64,000 nucleotides of DNA from [Leptolyngbya] sp. PCC 7376 (lineage in GTDB: Bacteria; Cyanobacteriota; Cyanobacteriia; Cyanobacteriales; MRBY01): the NCBI RefSeq assembly GCF_000316605.1, contig NC_019683.1:4324036-4388035 (forward strand), in the 5' to 3' direction. The notes under the pieces are model-generated. The model had not been told where the DNA came from and ran no database searches. It worked only from the letters and a program-made list of their open reading frames with translations. The stretch's first letter is position 1. Each line of letters begins with the position of its first letter. This document shows positions 17,779-27,066 of the stretch, one piece after another. The translations under genes and the position numbers were made by a program.

Positions 17779-18318
17779 ATGGAAAACACTCTACAAACTC
17801 CAGCGGATATTTTAGATAAGGTTAGTCAGCCTTCTTTTACCATTGCTGGGGCTGCGCCTGTTACAACGCCATTACCTGCGTTGCCTCGCCTAAAGGCAAC
17901 ACCTATTACGCAGCACCACCATAAATCTAATCCTCATTTTGTACTCGATGTTTTACAAAATTTGGAACAGTACTCTCTTCGGTTAGTAGATCAGCTCAAA
18001 GAGACTCAACGCAAAATTCAGGATTTATATCTTGAAGGGCCTCTCCTTGATGGTTGGCTACAATCGGCAACGACTGGCCAAAAAGAATCGACCGATAAAG
18101 TTTTGACGCCTGCGGAAATGGGGGGGGGATATTGTCTGTGTGGATTAGATGAGTTTGGAAAGCTCTGGTCTAAGCCTTGTCCTGTAGAGGAAGTTCCCTC
18201 AGTGAGTTTGGCGATCGCCCGTTATCATCGACTGAAAAAGTTATTGGCAACAAAACAAGAGATCGAACAGAAATTAAAAGATCTCACTGAAACTTTGGAA
18301 GGTATTCCCACAGAATAA
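17779..18318 (+). CDS. Conserved cyanobacterial hypothetical protein
   Basis: About 179 aa starting at ATG 17779; a TTG 9 nt upstream is less likely. The N-terminal 50 residues are Pro/Thr-rich and probably disordered. The middle is a helical region (LQNLEQYSLRLVDQLKETQR) and the end a coiled coil (KKLLATKQEIEQKLKDLTE). A Gly/Cys-containing loop GGGYCLCGLDEFGKLW lies between. No known domain is recognised. It overlaps nothing and is convergent with the HAD gene, 6 nt away. Confidence 0.6.
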   Translation: MENTLQTPADILDKVSQPSFTIAGAAPVTTPLPALPRLKATPITQHHHKSNPHFVLDVLQNLEQYSLRLVDQLKETQRKIQDLYLEGPLLDGWLQSATTGQKESTDKVLTPAEMGGGYCLCGLDEFGKLWSKPCPVEEVPSVSLAIARYHRLKKLLATKQEIEQKLKDLTETLEGIPTE

Positions 18319-18324
18319 ATAAGC

Positions 18325-19008
18325 TCAGAGTTTGGTTTGAATGAGCGTGACTGCTTCAAGTAGATCGTTGGCAATGTAGTCAGGCCTAAAATCTTCGAGA
18401 ATCTGACGATCACGAATTCCAGAAAGTACCGCAATTACTGGAATATTACAGGTTTGGGCCGCACGAATATCAGCTTCTGTATCTCCCACCATCCATGTGG
18501 ATTCTGCTGGAGATAATGATGCAAGAGTTGTTTTGAGTAACAGGGGTTTTTGATTTAAATCGCGGTCATGCTCCGCTTCTTCTGGTTTCGTAAAACGGCG
18601 ATCGCCCGGAAAGAATTCTTCTAGTCTTGGATTTAATCGAATCACTTCTGCGAGTTCACTGTGGCGGCGCATGGTGACGGTCATAATTTCCCAACCGAGA
18701 CTTTTCGCAATTTGTAGTGCTTGAAGCGACCCATCGATAATTCGGTCATGAATCATATTTTTGAGAGCATGGGCATTCTCTTTGCGGAGTTGAATATATT
18801 GTTTCGTTTGAGAATTCGTTAGCCCAGATTTGAGCGCAATCTCAGGGCGGGTTGTTTTTAGCCGTTCGAGCTGCCAAAAATCTGTCTTACTGAGAGGAGT
18901 AATTGTTTGTTCTGGCGTGGCAATTTCTGTGAGTGACCAACGATAAACGCGATAATATCGTTCTGACAAATCTGCAATTACACCGTCAAAATCTAATATT
19001 AAACGCAT
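18325..19008 (-). CDS. HAD-superfamily hydrolase
   Basis: About 227 aa. Motif I is LILDFDGVIAD at the very N-terminus, with the nucleophile and acid Asp. Motif II Thr lies in MTVTMRRH, motif III Lys near KPLLLK, and motif IV is WMVGDTEADIRAAQ. A helical cap lies between motifs I and II. It is closest in layout to phosphoglycolate-phosphatase-like members, but the substrate cannot be assigned. ATG 19008 puts motif I at residue 3. Confidence 0.8.
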   Translation of the reverse strand: MRLILDFDGVIADLSERYYRVYRWSLTEIATPEQTITPLSKTDFWQLERLKTTRPEIALKSGLTNSQTKQYIQLRKENAHALKNMIHDRIIDGSLQALQIAKSLGWEIMTVTMRRHSELAEVIRLNPRLEEFFPGDRRFTKPEEAEHDRDLNQKPLLLKTTLASLSPAESTWMVGDTEADIRAAQTCNIPVIAVLSGIRDRQILEDFRPDYIANDLLEAVTLIQTKL

Positions 19009-19095
19009 CACTTTTTACCCCACCACAACTCATATCGCCCTCAAGCATAGGTCAGTAATAAGGGATAATCAATCTACTTTGCTTTTTAGGATTTC

Positions 19096-20448
19096 ATGTC
19101 TTCAGCCCGTCAGCTTGCATTTCTTGCCCTTCGTCAAATCATGTATCACAAGGCTTTTACTGATGTTGCCCTTGATCGGGTCTTACGTAAAAGCGGCCTC
19201 AGAGGAAGTGATCGCGGGTTAGTGGCAGAGCTGGTTTACGGGACGGTGCGCCGACAAAAAACCTTAGACGCAATTATCAATCAAGTTGGCAAGAAACCTA
19301 TTGAACAACAGCCACCAGATTTGCGAGTGCTGTTGCAGTTGGGGCTTTATCAAATTCGCTATTTGGACTCGATTCCTGCATCGGCAGCAGTCAATACTAG
19401 TGTTGAGTTGGCGAAGGAAAATAAGCTTGGGCAATTAGCTGGCGTGGTCAATGGTTGTCTCCGGCAATATTTACGCTTGCAGGATAAAAATGGTGATCCA
19501 CTAATTTTGCCTGAGGCACAGCCTGAAAAATTTGCACTGCAATATAGTTTCCCGGAATGGCTCATCAAAACTTGGCTCGGGCAGTTTGGGGAAGCGGAAA
19601 CGGCACAACTCTGCGAATGGTTTAATCAGCCTTCTACTCTCGATATTCGCATTAATCCCCTGAAAAATTCTGTTGAGCATGTGCAAGTACTGCTCAATAA
19701 TGCTGGGGTGAAATGTGAGGTGATCGCCAATTTACCGAATGCGTTACGGCTGACTGAAAAGCGTGGCATGATTCAGGATTTACCGGGCTATAAAGAGGGG
19801 TGGTGGACGATTCAGGATGCGAGTGCACAGTTGGTGAGTCATTTGCTTGATCCCCAACCACGGGAAGTGATTATTGACGCTTGTGCTGCCCCTGGTGGAA
19901 AAACAACCCATATTGCCGAATTGATGGGCGATGAAGGGACGATTTGGGCCAGTGATAAATACAAAGCCCGTATTAATAAGATTGAGCAAAATGCCCGCCG
20001 CTTGAACTTGTCGATGATTCGGACATTGATTGGCGATAGTCGAGAATATCCGCAGTTTCGGCAGATGGCAGATCGAGTGTTGTTGGATGTGCCCTGTTCT
20101 GGTCTCGGAACATTACACAAACGACCCGACATCCGTTGGCAACAAAATCCCGACAAAATTGCCGAACTTACACAATTTCAATTGGAATTGCTGCAGGCTG
20201 GCTCGAAATGGGTTAAACCAAGTGGCAGTCTTGTCTATTCCACCTGCACCATTAATCCCGCCGAAAATGTGGCGATCGCCAACAAATTTCTAAAAGAAAA
20301 TCCCAATTGGCACATTGCGAAGCCCGACGAAAACTCTCCCGCATATTCGTTTGCCTCAGAAGAAGGCTGGGTGGAAGTCTTACCCCACAAACATGATATG
20401 GACGGCTTCTTTATGGTGAAATTTCAGAAATCGGCTAACGACGAATAG
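19096..20448 (+). CDS. rsmB: 16S rRNA (cytosine(967)-C(5))-methyltransferase RsmB
   Basis: The 450-aa enzyme has the usual two parts. An N-terminal NusB-like RNA-binding domain (ARQLALFLALR-type start, DRGLVAELVYGTVRRQKTLD) is followed by a Rossmann methyltransferase with the SAM motif IDACAAPGGKTTHIAE. The two catalytic cysteines are in LLDVPCSGLGTLHKRPDIRW and VYSTCTINPAEN. Length is normal. The downstream GNAT gene starts 17 nt after the stop and is likely co-transcribed. Confidence 0.93.
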   Translation: MSSARQLAFLALRQIMYHKAFTDVALDRVLRKSGLRGSDRGLVAELVYGTVRRQKTLDAIINQVGKKPIEQQPPDLRVLLQLGLYQIRYLDSIPASAAVNTSVELAKENKLGQLAGVVNGCLRQYLRLQDKNGDPLILPEAQPEKFALQYSFPEWLIKTWLGQFGEAETAQLCEWFNQPSTLDIRINPLKNSVEHVQVLLNNAGVKCEVIANLPNALRLTEKRGMIQDLPGYKEGWWTIQDASAQLVSHLLDPQPREVIIDACAAPGGKTTHIAELMGDEGTIWASDKYKARINKIEQNARRLNLSMIRTLIGDSREYPQFRQMADRVLLDVPCSGLGTLHKRPDIRWQQNPDKIAELTQFQLELLQAGSKWVKPSGSLVYSTCTINPAENVAIANKFLKENPNWHIAKPDENSPAYSFASEEGWVEVLPHKHDMDGFFMVKFQKSANDE

Positions 20449-20464
20449 TAAAGAGATAAACGAT

Positions 20465-20941
20465 ATGGGTGAAAATCTTACGATCCGCATTGCTCAAAAA
20501 GATGACGTCGAAACGCTATTCGAAATTAGAACGAGTGTGACTGAAAATTATCAATCCCGCGAAGAAATTGCGGAGCTTGGCATTACACCAGAATCAGTTG
20601 CTGAAATGTTGGCGACAGATTGCTGCGCGTGGATTGTGGAAATTGAAGGGCAGCCGATTGGTTTTTCAATTGCCAGTGCCACAGAAAAAACTATATTCGG
20701 ACTCTTTGTGCGTCCTGATTTTGAAGGTCGAGGTGTTGGACGAACTTTAATGCAAACCACCGAAAATTGGTTTTGGTCAAAAGGTATTGACGAGATTTGG
20801 TTACTCACAGGCAATGAACCAAGTTTTCGCGCTTATGGATTTTATGAACATCTAAATTGGATTCCTGTCGGTGTCGAGTCTGATGGTGATTTTGCTGGAG
20901 AAATGAAATTTATCAAAAAACGATCCAATAATCTTGCTTGA
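20465..20941 (+). CDS. GNAT family N-acetyltransferase
   Basis: A 158-aa single GNAT domain. It begins with the strand LTIRIAQKDDVETLFEIR, and the acetyl-CoA loop is VRPDFEGRGVGRTLMQ (R/Q-x-x-G-x-G/A type). The C-terminal SFRAYGFYEHLNW is the typical family end. The acceptor is unknown; small-molecule or protein N-termini are both possible. It follows rsmB closely. Confidence 0.85.
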   Translation: MGENLTIRIAQKDDVETLFEIRTSVTENYQSREEIAELGITPESVAEMLATDCCAWIVEIEGQPIGFSIASATEKTIFGLFVRPDFEGRGVGRTLMQTTENWFWSKGIDEIWLLTGNEPSFRAYGFYEHLNWIPVGVESDGDFAGEMKFIKKRSNNLA

Positions 20942-21151
20942 GAAATGGATACGTCTCTCAACACGTAGCTACAAAAAACAATGAATTGAAGGATACATTG
21001 TAAGCCCTGAAATAGCTGTAAGGAAAGGCTCGGAGCATCAAAACGTAAAACAAGTAAATCTTATTTGATATTTTTTAGAAAAATGTGCCATCATTATCTA
21101 CATAACAAGTTTTTTTAGATGTTTAGTTTTTCTGTTTTCAGCAGTAAGTGA

Positions 21152-21547
21152 TTGGTCATGAGTAGTCAATATAAGCAAATCCCAATGTCTGAAATGCGAG
21201 TACGCTTACCCAAACTAAGGAGGTTGGTTCAATTAGGAAAACAAAGAATTGTCGTTACTTACTACGGAGAGGTGATCGGTTTTCTTTTGCCCATAAGCGA
21301 TATCGAACGATGCGAGATTCCTATTGATGAAAGTCAAGAAATGTCACTGTCGGAATTTCGTTCGCATATGACCGAGACGTGGGAGCTATTGCAAGCAGGA
21401 GTTGATTGTATTTTTCTCACCTTTCACACACGGGCTGCTTTAGTTTTTATTGCCCCCAAATTTGCACAATTTCTTGATTTGCCTGTATTAGGCAATCAGG
21501 GACAGATGTTGTTATTTTCCAATATCAATCCAGAAGCTACTGTTTAG
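21152..21547 (+). CDS. Protein with two Phd/YefM antitoxin-like repeats
   Basis: 131 aa. Residues about 11-52 (PMSEMRVRLPKLRRLVQLGK, VVTYYGEVIGFLLPISDIE) follow the Phd/YefM pattern: a small HTH-type strand-helix unit, then a strand ending before the linker. Residues about 63-108 (MSLSEFRSHMTETWELLQAG, IFLTFHTRAALVFIAPKFAQF) look like a second, diverged copy of the same unit. Phd proteins bind DNA as dimers, so a tandem could bind as a single chain. It ends 13 nt before the next gene, with GGAG in between, so the two are an operon. An antitoxin role is inferred only. Confidence 0.55.
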   Translation: MVMSSQYKQIPMSEMRVRLPKLRRLVQLGKQRIVVTYYGEVIGFLLPISDIERCEIPIDESQEMSLSEFRSHMTETWELLQAGVDCIFLTFHTRAALVFIAPKFAQFLDLPVLGNQGQMLLFSNINPEATV

Positions 21548-21560
21548 GAGCAGTTGATTT

Positions 21561-22436
21561 ATGTTTAAGTTTGACTATGCTAGTGCAGGACTAAAAGAAC
21601 AATTAACAAAGGTCTCTCTTTGGGATGAATTTCTAAAAGATGAACTTAGTCCAGTCCTTAATGAGTTGAGGCAGAGAGGTGAAAGTTCATTGTCTCCAGA
21701 CTATGGTTATCACATTTTTGGAAATGCTCTACGTCTGCGTGGTCGAACTTTTGAAATTGTTTACTCTGTAAATTCCCAAACTAAAGTAATTCGGTTTTAT
21801 GAATGCAAATTTATTGCCTCTTCTCAATCACTTGATTGGCAGCGGCTATTGCTAGAGGATAGCTTTCATTACTCACCTGAAGCAGAGATTGTTTTGCCAC
21901 AAGTCGGTATTAAGAGACTAATGTTGGCATTGAAGTGTATCAGTGATGGACATAACACCACTTATCAGTTGGGCGTTTGTGCTGGAAGTAGGGCTCAAAA
22001 TCCTAAGAATATTTCTCGGCATGGTCAATATGGAGTTGAGTTTCTTAAGCAGTGTGGCTTGATTCGAGAGGAGAGAGTTGGACAACAAGCGGCTAAATAT
22101 TATTGTTCAGATAAGATACAGAAAGCCTTTCAAGCTAATGATGAAAGCTTGGTTCTGAGACTTGTCGCGGAGTCACTATTAGGCTTCCCTGTAATTAAGC
22201 AGGCAATACGGGAAACAACTACTGGTCAAAAGGAATTGACTCTCGAACTGATACAAAGCATATGGGAAGATCTAGAACCTATACGTTACGGCTCAAAAAC
22301 AAAAAGAAGGAGAGCACAATCAGTTCGGGCGCTGATTAACTGGCTAGCAAGAGAAGAAGGTATTCCTATTAGAAAAGAAGGAAGTCGACATATACAACTA
22401 TTTTTAGACTTAAATATCTACGACAGCAAATTTTAA
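21561..22436 (+). CDS. Uncharacterised protein with C-terminal winged-helix region
   Basis: 291 aa, not recognised as a named family. The N-terminal 100 residues (WDEFLKDELSPVLNELRQRG, LRGRTFEIVYSVN, IRFYECKFI) are strand-rich and might be a small RelE-like or nuclease-like fold; no catalytic motif is clear. From about residue 110 it is helical. The stretch HGQYGVEFLKQCGLI, KYYCSDKIQKAF and KRRRAQSVRALINWL resembles the winged-helix regions (DUF7226-like) found at the ends of restriction-type and AAA proteins. It is paired with the tandem Phd-like gene upstream. It overlaps the convergent pncB stop by 4 nt. Confidence 0.55.
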   Translation: MFKFDYASAGLKEQLTKVSLWDEFLKDELSPVLNELRQRGESSLSPDYGYHIFGNALRLRGRTFEIVYSVNSQTKVIRFYECKFIASSQSLDWQRLLLEDSFHYSPEAEIVLPQVGIKRLMLALKCISDGHNTTYQLGVCAGSRAQNPKNISRHGQYGVEFLKQCGLIREERVGQQAAKYYCSDKIQKAFQANDESLVLRLVAESLLGFPVIKQAIRETTTGQKELTLELIQSIWEDLEPIRYGSKTKRRRAQSVRALINWLAREEGIPIRKEGSRHIQLFLDLNIYDSKF

Positions 22437-23782
22437 TGCTTTTTTTTAAGGCGGGCTGCAACTTCTTCCGTTAATGTCTGCAACTGCTCGGAAATCTTGA
22501 CGGGATAGGGTTCTGGATTTTCCACTTGCTTTACGCCAGCCGGTAATTTTGCAACGTTGGCTTTGGTACGATCACGGATCTGATCTAATGTTTCGGGTTT
22601 GGTGAGGCGATCGCCATCCTGCATGACTTTTTTAAGTAACGGAATTTCGTTGTCTTGGGAAGATTCTGTCGCTAAAGCCATGTGATCGCCACCCGCTTTA
22701 ACATTACGGAAAACTTGCTTTCGACCAGGGTAAGTCGCCTTATTCTTCGACTTTTTCATTGTGGATTTGTTATCAATCTCGACGAGTTTATAAACGCCAT
22801 TCACCGGAGAACCAGTCACCAATTTTGTGCCCAAGCCATAGCCGTCAATTTGTGCCCCAGCATTTTGCAATCGCTCCATCTCAAATTCATCAAGGTCACC
22901 ACTGGCAAAAATATTAATTTCCGGCATCAACTTGTGAATATCTTGGGAAAGTTGCACCAAATCTCCCGAATCTAAACGAATGCCCGATAAAGTGGTTTCG
23001 CCTGAGGCAATTTGAGCTTTTAAACGATTTGCTGCTCCCATGGTGTCGTAGGTATCGATTAACAGCGGAGCTGCTGGGAAATAGCGATGGAAAGCCTGAA
23101 ATGCTTCGTCTTCAGAGCCTTCGAGCGTTCCCACTGCCATAACCAAGGCGTGAGCCATCGTACCAACGGGATTGATGCCGAGTTGCTGGGCTGCTAAAAC
23201 ATTTGATGTTGCATCCAAGCCCCCTGCTAATGCTGCCCGTGCTGCCCATGTTGCACCCTGGGGACTAAATGCTCGTCGCGTACCAAATTCTAATAATGTG
23301 CGATCGCCTGCTTGATGACGCATTCTTGCTGCTCGTGTTGCGATTAGAGTTTGGTAGTTCAGGGCATTGAGGATAAATGTTTCGACAATTTGAGCTTGCC
23401 AAAGAGGTGCTTCAATTCTCAAAAAAGGTTCATGGGGAAACATCGGTGTCCCTTCAGGAACAGCCCAAACATCACCCGTAAATTTGCCATCCCGTAACAA
23501 TTCCCAAAATGCCGCTGGAGCATTCTTGAAGATGCCTGTCCCTTGCAGATAATCTATTTGTTCATCTGTGAATTGTAGCGATTCGAGATAGCTTAAAACC
23601 TGCTCCAATCCCATTGCCACAAAATAACCAAAGCCATTAGAGAGTCGCCGTGTAAACATCTCAAAATGGGCTGGCGTTTCTGCCAAATCTTCCCCGACAT
23701 AACAGGCTGACATTGTGAGCTGATACAGATCAGTTAATAAACTGTAATCTGCCGCTGTAATCGCTAAATTGCCGCCTGCCAT
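22433..23782 (-). CDS. pncB: Nicotinate phosphoribosyltransferase
   Basis: The 449-aa enzyme of the NAD salvage pathway joins nicotinate and PRPP with ATP hydrolysis. It shows LLTDLYQLTMSACY at the N-terminus, LEFGTRRAFSPQGA, the phosphate-binding RLDSGDLVQLSQD and ASGDLDEFEMERL, and GYGLGTKLVTG. ATG 23782 places the conserved start correctly; a GTG 18 nt upstream is possible. The C-terminal 70 residues (KPETLDQIRDRTKANVAKLP) are the family's usual tail. Confidence 0.92.
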   Translation of the reverse strand: MAGGNLAITAADYSLLTDLYQLTMSACYVGEDLAETPAHFEMFTRRLSNGFGYFVAMGLEQVLSYLESLQFTDEQIDYLQGTGIFKNAPAAFWELLRDGKFTGDVWAVPEGTPMFPHEPFLRIEAPLWQAQIVETFILNALNYQTLIATRAARMRHQAGDRTLLEFGTRRAFSPQGATWAARAALAGGLDATSNVLAAQQLGINPVGTMAHALVMAVGTLEGSEDEAFQAFHRYFPAAPLLIDTYDTMGAANRLKAQIASGETTLSGIRLDSGDLVQLSQDIHKLMPEINIFASGDLDEFEMERLQNAGAQIDGYGLGTKLVTGSPVNGVYKLVEIDNKSTMKKSKNKATYPGRKQVFRNVKAGGDHMALATESSQDNEIPLLKKVMQDGDRLTKPETLDQIRDRTKANVAKLPAGVKQVENPEPYPVKISEQLQTLTEEVAARLKKKH

Positions 23783-23913
23783 AATCTTTCGCCAGTCCAC
23801 TCATTTGATCTAAATATAGCTCTAGTCTTTTGTTTGGCGACGCGCTTTTAACCATTCATTTCAAGAACGTAAATGTTACGATCAAGCTTACTGGTGAAGG
23901 TGAAAACGTAAAG

Positions 23914-24786
23914 ATGGCAACGTTACAAAATAGGCGATCGCAGAATATTGAAGGTGAATTTTATGTAGATAGCACCTGCATCGATTGCGATACTTGCCGT
24001 TGGCTGAGCCCAGAGATTTTTAATCGTCAGGATAGTCAATCAGCAGTGCACCATCAGCCCAAAACTCCAGCCGAAGAGAAAGCGGGTTTACGAGCATTAT
24101 TAGCTTGTCCGACAGCTTCCATCGGCACAGTGAATTCCCCGAATGATATTAAAGCGATACAGGCCGAATTCCCTTTGAACATTGCCGAAAATGTTTACTA
24201 TTGTGGCTATCACTCTAAAAAATCTTTTGGTGCCACATCCTATTTTATCCAGCGTCCAGATGGAAATATCCTGATTGATTCACCGCGTTTTAATCCGCCC
24301 CTAACCAAACAATTAGAGAAGATGGGCGGCGTCAAATATCTCTACTTAACTCATCGTGATGATGTAGCAGATCATCAGAAATTTCATGACTATTTTGGGT
24401 GCGATCGCCTTCTGCACGAAACGGAACTAAGAGAGGGAACTAAAAATATTGAAATTGTTCTCACCGGAACAGAAGATATTGATTTTGCTGAAGATATCAA
24501 GATTATTGCAGTACCGGGACACACCGAAGGACATACTGTTTTGCTCTATAAAAACAAATATTTGTTCACCGGGGATCATTTGGCCTATTCTGTGCGACTA
24601 GGGCATTTGACTGGCTTCCGAAATTTCTGTTGGTATTCATGGGAGCAACAAACCGAGTCCATGAAAAAACTGCGAGATCACTCTTTTAGTTGGATTTTGC
24701 CGGGACATGGCCGCCGTTATCACCGTGATTCTGAAGCCATGCAGAAAGATTTGCAGCAATGTATTGATTGGATGGCCAGCGTTTAA
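23914..24786 (+). CDS. Ferredoxin-like domain fused to MBL-fold hydrolase
   Basis: 290 aa. Residues 1-75 hold one [4Fe-4S]-type set CIDCDTC ... ACP(T) (C-x2-C-x2-C ... C-P), and the rest is a metallo-beta-lactamase fold. The metal motif THRDDVADHQKFHDYF is the H-x-x-D-x-x-D-H variant seen in ferredoxin-MBL proteins. Further ligands lie in VPGHTEGHT, FTGDHLAY and ILPGHGRRYH. ATG 23914 is chosen since the frame upstream is not conserved-looking. The role is unknown, perhaps redox-linked hydrolysis. It shares a TAATG junction with the next gene. Confidence 0.8.
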   Translation: MATLQNRRSQNIEGEFYVDSTCIDCDTCRWLSPEIFNRQDSQSAVHHQPKTPAEEKAGLRALLACPTASIGTVNSPNDIKAIQAEFPLNIAENVYYCGYHSKKSFGATSYFIQRPDGNILIDSPRFNPPLTKQLEKMGGVKYLYLTHRDDVADHQKFHDYFGCDRLLHETELREGTKNIEIVLTGTEDIDFAEDIKIIAVPGHTEGHTVLLYKNKYLFTGDHLAYSVRLGHLTGFRNFCWYSWEQQTESMKKLRDHSFSWILPGHGRRYHRDSEAMQKDLQQCIDWMASV

Positions 24787-25079
24787 TGGAATACCCTCAC
24801 TGGAACTTTGGCGTGGCGATCGCCTTCAACCTCTGCCTAACCGGATTCAATCTTTATTTACTCTGGAAACTACCCCGTTGGCGACGTAAGCTACGAGATC
24901 TACGCCAGAAATTTACAGCAGATGAAAGACATATTGTGGTGGATTTAGAACAAGCACGACAAAGCATGGCGTTGTTACCAGAAGTACAAGACAAACTAAT
25001 CTCCCGTAAACAGCAGCTCAGAGACTATCACCATAAGCTCAAACTTATTATTCAACTCTATAGATTCTTATCAAGATAG
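24786..25079 (+). CDS. Small membrane protein with coiled coil
   Basis: 97 aa. The ATG shares one base with the preceding stop (TAATG), so translation is coupled to the ferredoxin-MBL gene. One membrane helix lies at about residues 7-27 (FGVAIAFNLCLTGFNLYLLW), followed by basic residues KLPRWRRKLRDLRQK (inside) and a helical region ending in KLKLIIQLYRFLSR. No family is recognised. Coupling suggests it anchors or partners the MBL protein. Confidence 0.6.
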   Translation: MEYPHWNFGVAIAFNLCLTGFNLYLLWKLPRWRRKLRDLRQKFTADERHIVVDLEQARQSMALLPEVQDKLISRKQQLRDYHHKLKLIIQLYRFLSR

Positions 25080-25383
25080 CGAGATTGAAAGTATCCGGTT
25101 GATCATCAAGATCACCTCATCCACTATCTTGAATCACAAAAGCTTTCAGACAAGCTCTGCTACAACTATGAATAGCACTCAAAGCAACTAAGGGATAGCC
25201 TTGGATGTGAACAACTTTTCTGCGGGAAAAGTATGCACTTTTGATACTGACTTTTATTAAAATTTCACGGAATCCGCTCTTGATCAAAGGTATACATGTG
25301 GATGTCACCAGGAAATATTAGTTGCTAATCAAAAATATTTTTAAATCAGGATTGCCATTAACTGAAATTTGGCTTTGCAATAC
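25080..25383. other. Intergenic region, no gene seen
   Basis: A 304-bp AT-rich stretch. A 63-codon minus frame at 25117-25308 has no ribosome site or recognisable motif and is not called. The promoter of the downstream signalling cassette must lie here, but no box is convincing. Confidence 0.5.
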
Positions 25384-27033
25384 ATGGATAGTCAGACAAG
25401 CTGGATGAAACAAAAAAAATCTAGTGTTCTCAACCGAACACTAATGATTTTAGGGGGATATACATTATTTCTGATCGCCACTATCCCTTCTGGAGTATCG
25501 TATATCTCAAATAATCTAAAGTCGATCAATCAATCAACCATTAAACTCAACGAACTGCGTTTACAAGTCGAAGAGATCAACGATGAATTTATTGAACAAG
25601 CTAAGCATCGCAAAAATCTTTTCCTCAGAGGACATGATCCAGAAGATTTAGACAAATATCGCTCAAGAGTCGACAAGAAAACAGAATCAATAAATCAGCT
25701 AACAGATGACCTCCTACAAAATCCTCTGGCCAAACCTTACAGAGAGGATCTGGAAAAGTTTCTTGCAGATCATGAACAACTTATTGCGACCTACTACGAA
25801 GGCATCGATCTCTTCTTAGAAACCAATGATCACACCCAAGGCGATAGTTATGTTCGTGGCGAAGGACAAGATACTGGTGATGAATTAAACGAAATCATTG
25901 AAGCAATTCAACTCAGACAAAATGAGGCGATTGTTCAAAATGCGGAAAAGATCCAGCAAACTCTGGCAGTCACAACACTATTGATTATTTTGGCTGTTTT
26001 TGTCTTTTCCACTCTCCTCACTATCGGTATCATCCAGCCCATCCGTAGAGTGAGTAAGTTCAGTAAATTCCTAGAAAAGAATCGAGAATCCCAAAATTTT
26101 GGTCAGTTTTACAAAGTGGATAAGGCCGACGAAATTGGCTATATGGTGGATCGCTACAACAATTTACTCAGTCTCATCCAAGACTATAATCACAATTTGG
26201 AACAAAAAGTTTTAGACAGAACATCAGAGCTAGCCGAGGCAAATACTGAAATTCAGGAGCTGAATAAACGTCTTGAGAAAGAAAACACAAGGCTTAGCGC
26301 TGAGCTGGAGATCACCCAACAGCTACAAACTATGATTCTGCCGAATGCTAATGAAATTCAGCAGATTCCTGGTTTAGAGATTGCAACCTTTATGGATCCA
26401 GCAGATGAAGTAGGCGGTGATTACTACGATATTCTGCGATATGGCGATCAACTCAAGATTGGTATTGGTGATGTTACAGGACATGGTCTAGAAAGTGGTG
26501 TCCTGATGATTATGGTTCAGACAGCAGTAAGAACCCTAATGATTCATGGTGAATCAAATCCAGTTAAGTTTCTGGATACAGTGAATCGCATTATCTATGA
26601 CAATATCCAGAGAATGGATTCTGCTAAAAATCTCACATTGTCATTAATGAATTACCGAGATGGTTCGATCAGTTTAAGTGGCCAACATGAAGATGTGATT
26701 TTGGTCAGAAAAAGTGGTGAAGTTGAACTAATAGATACTATTGACCTAGGCTTTCCAATTGGCTTGGAATACGAAATTGAACATTTTATCAGTTCCCGGG
26801 AGTTCAATTTAAATTCTGGTGATGGAGTCGTTCTTTTTACCGATGGCGTCACAGAAGCAGAAAACAATAGCGGAGAACAATATGAGTTAGATAAATTGTG
26901 TAATCTTCTCAGTAACAACTGGTCAAAAACATCAGAGGAAATCAAGGAAATTGTTATCTCCGATGTCAAATCTCATATAGGTTCACAAAAAGTTTTTGAC
27001 GATATCACATTTGTGATTTTAAAACAAAAGTAA
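25384..27033 (+). CDS. Membrane PP2C/SpoIIE-type phosphatase with HAMP domain
   Basis: 549 aa from ATG 25384. Order: membrane helix 1 (about 18-36), an extracytoplasmic helical sensor region with KHRKNLFLRGHDPEDLDKY, membrane helix 2 (TLLIILAVFVFSTLLTIGII), HAMP, a coiled coil, then the PP2C domain with metal motifs DEVGGDYYD, IGDVTGHG and FTDGVTEA. It should dephosphorylate the STAS protein two genes downstream in response to a periplasmic cue. The layout equals SiaA of Pseudomonas and RsbU/IcfG-type phosphatases. The next gene starts 33 nt later. Confidence 0.88.
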   Translation: MDSQTSWMKQKKSSVLNRTLMILGGYTLFLIATIPSGVSYISNNLKSINQSTIKLNELRLQVEEINDEFIEQAKHRKNLFLRGHDPEDLDKYRSRVDKKTESINQLTDDLLQNPLAKPYREDLEKFLADHEQLIATYYEGIDLFLETNDHTQGDSYVRGEGQDTGDELNEIIEAIQLRQNEAIVQNAEKIQQTLAVTTLLIILAVFVFSTLLTIGIIQPIRRVSKFSKFLEKNRESQNFGQFYKVDKADEIGYMVDRYNNLLSLIQDYNHNLEQKVLDRTSELAEANTEIQELNKRLEKENTRLSAELEITQQLQTMILPNANEIQQIPGLEIATFMDPADEVGGDYYDILRYGDQLKIGIGDVTGHGLESGVLMIMVQTAVRTLMIHGESNPVKFLDTVNRIIYDNIQRMDSAKNLTLSLMNYRDGSISLSGQHEDVILVRKSGEVELIDTIDLGFPIGLEYEIEHFISSREFNLNSGDGVVLFTDGVTEAENNSGEQYELDKLCNLLSNNWSKTSEEIKEIVISDVKSHIGSQKVFDDITFVILKQK

Positions 27034-27066
27034 ATGCTCGGCCTTTTTCTAAGGAATTTTTTCTAA

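Noticed and set aside
25117-25308. 63-codon minus-strand frame
   Set aside because: No ribosome site, no recognisable motif and no coupling to neighbours.
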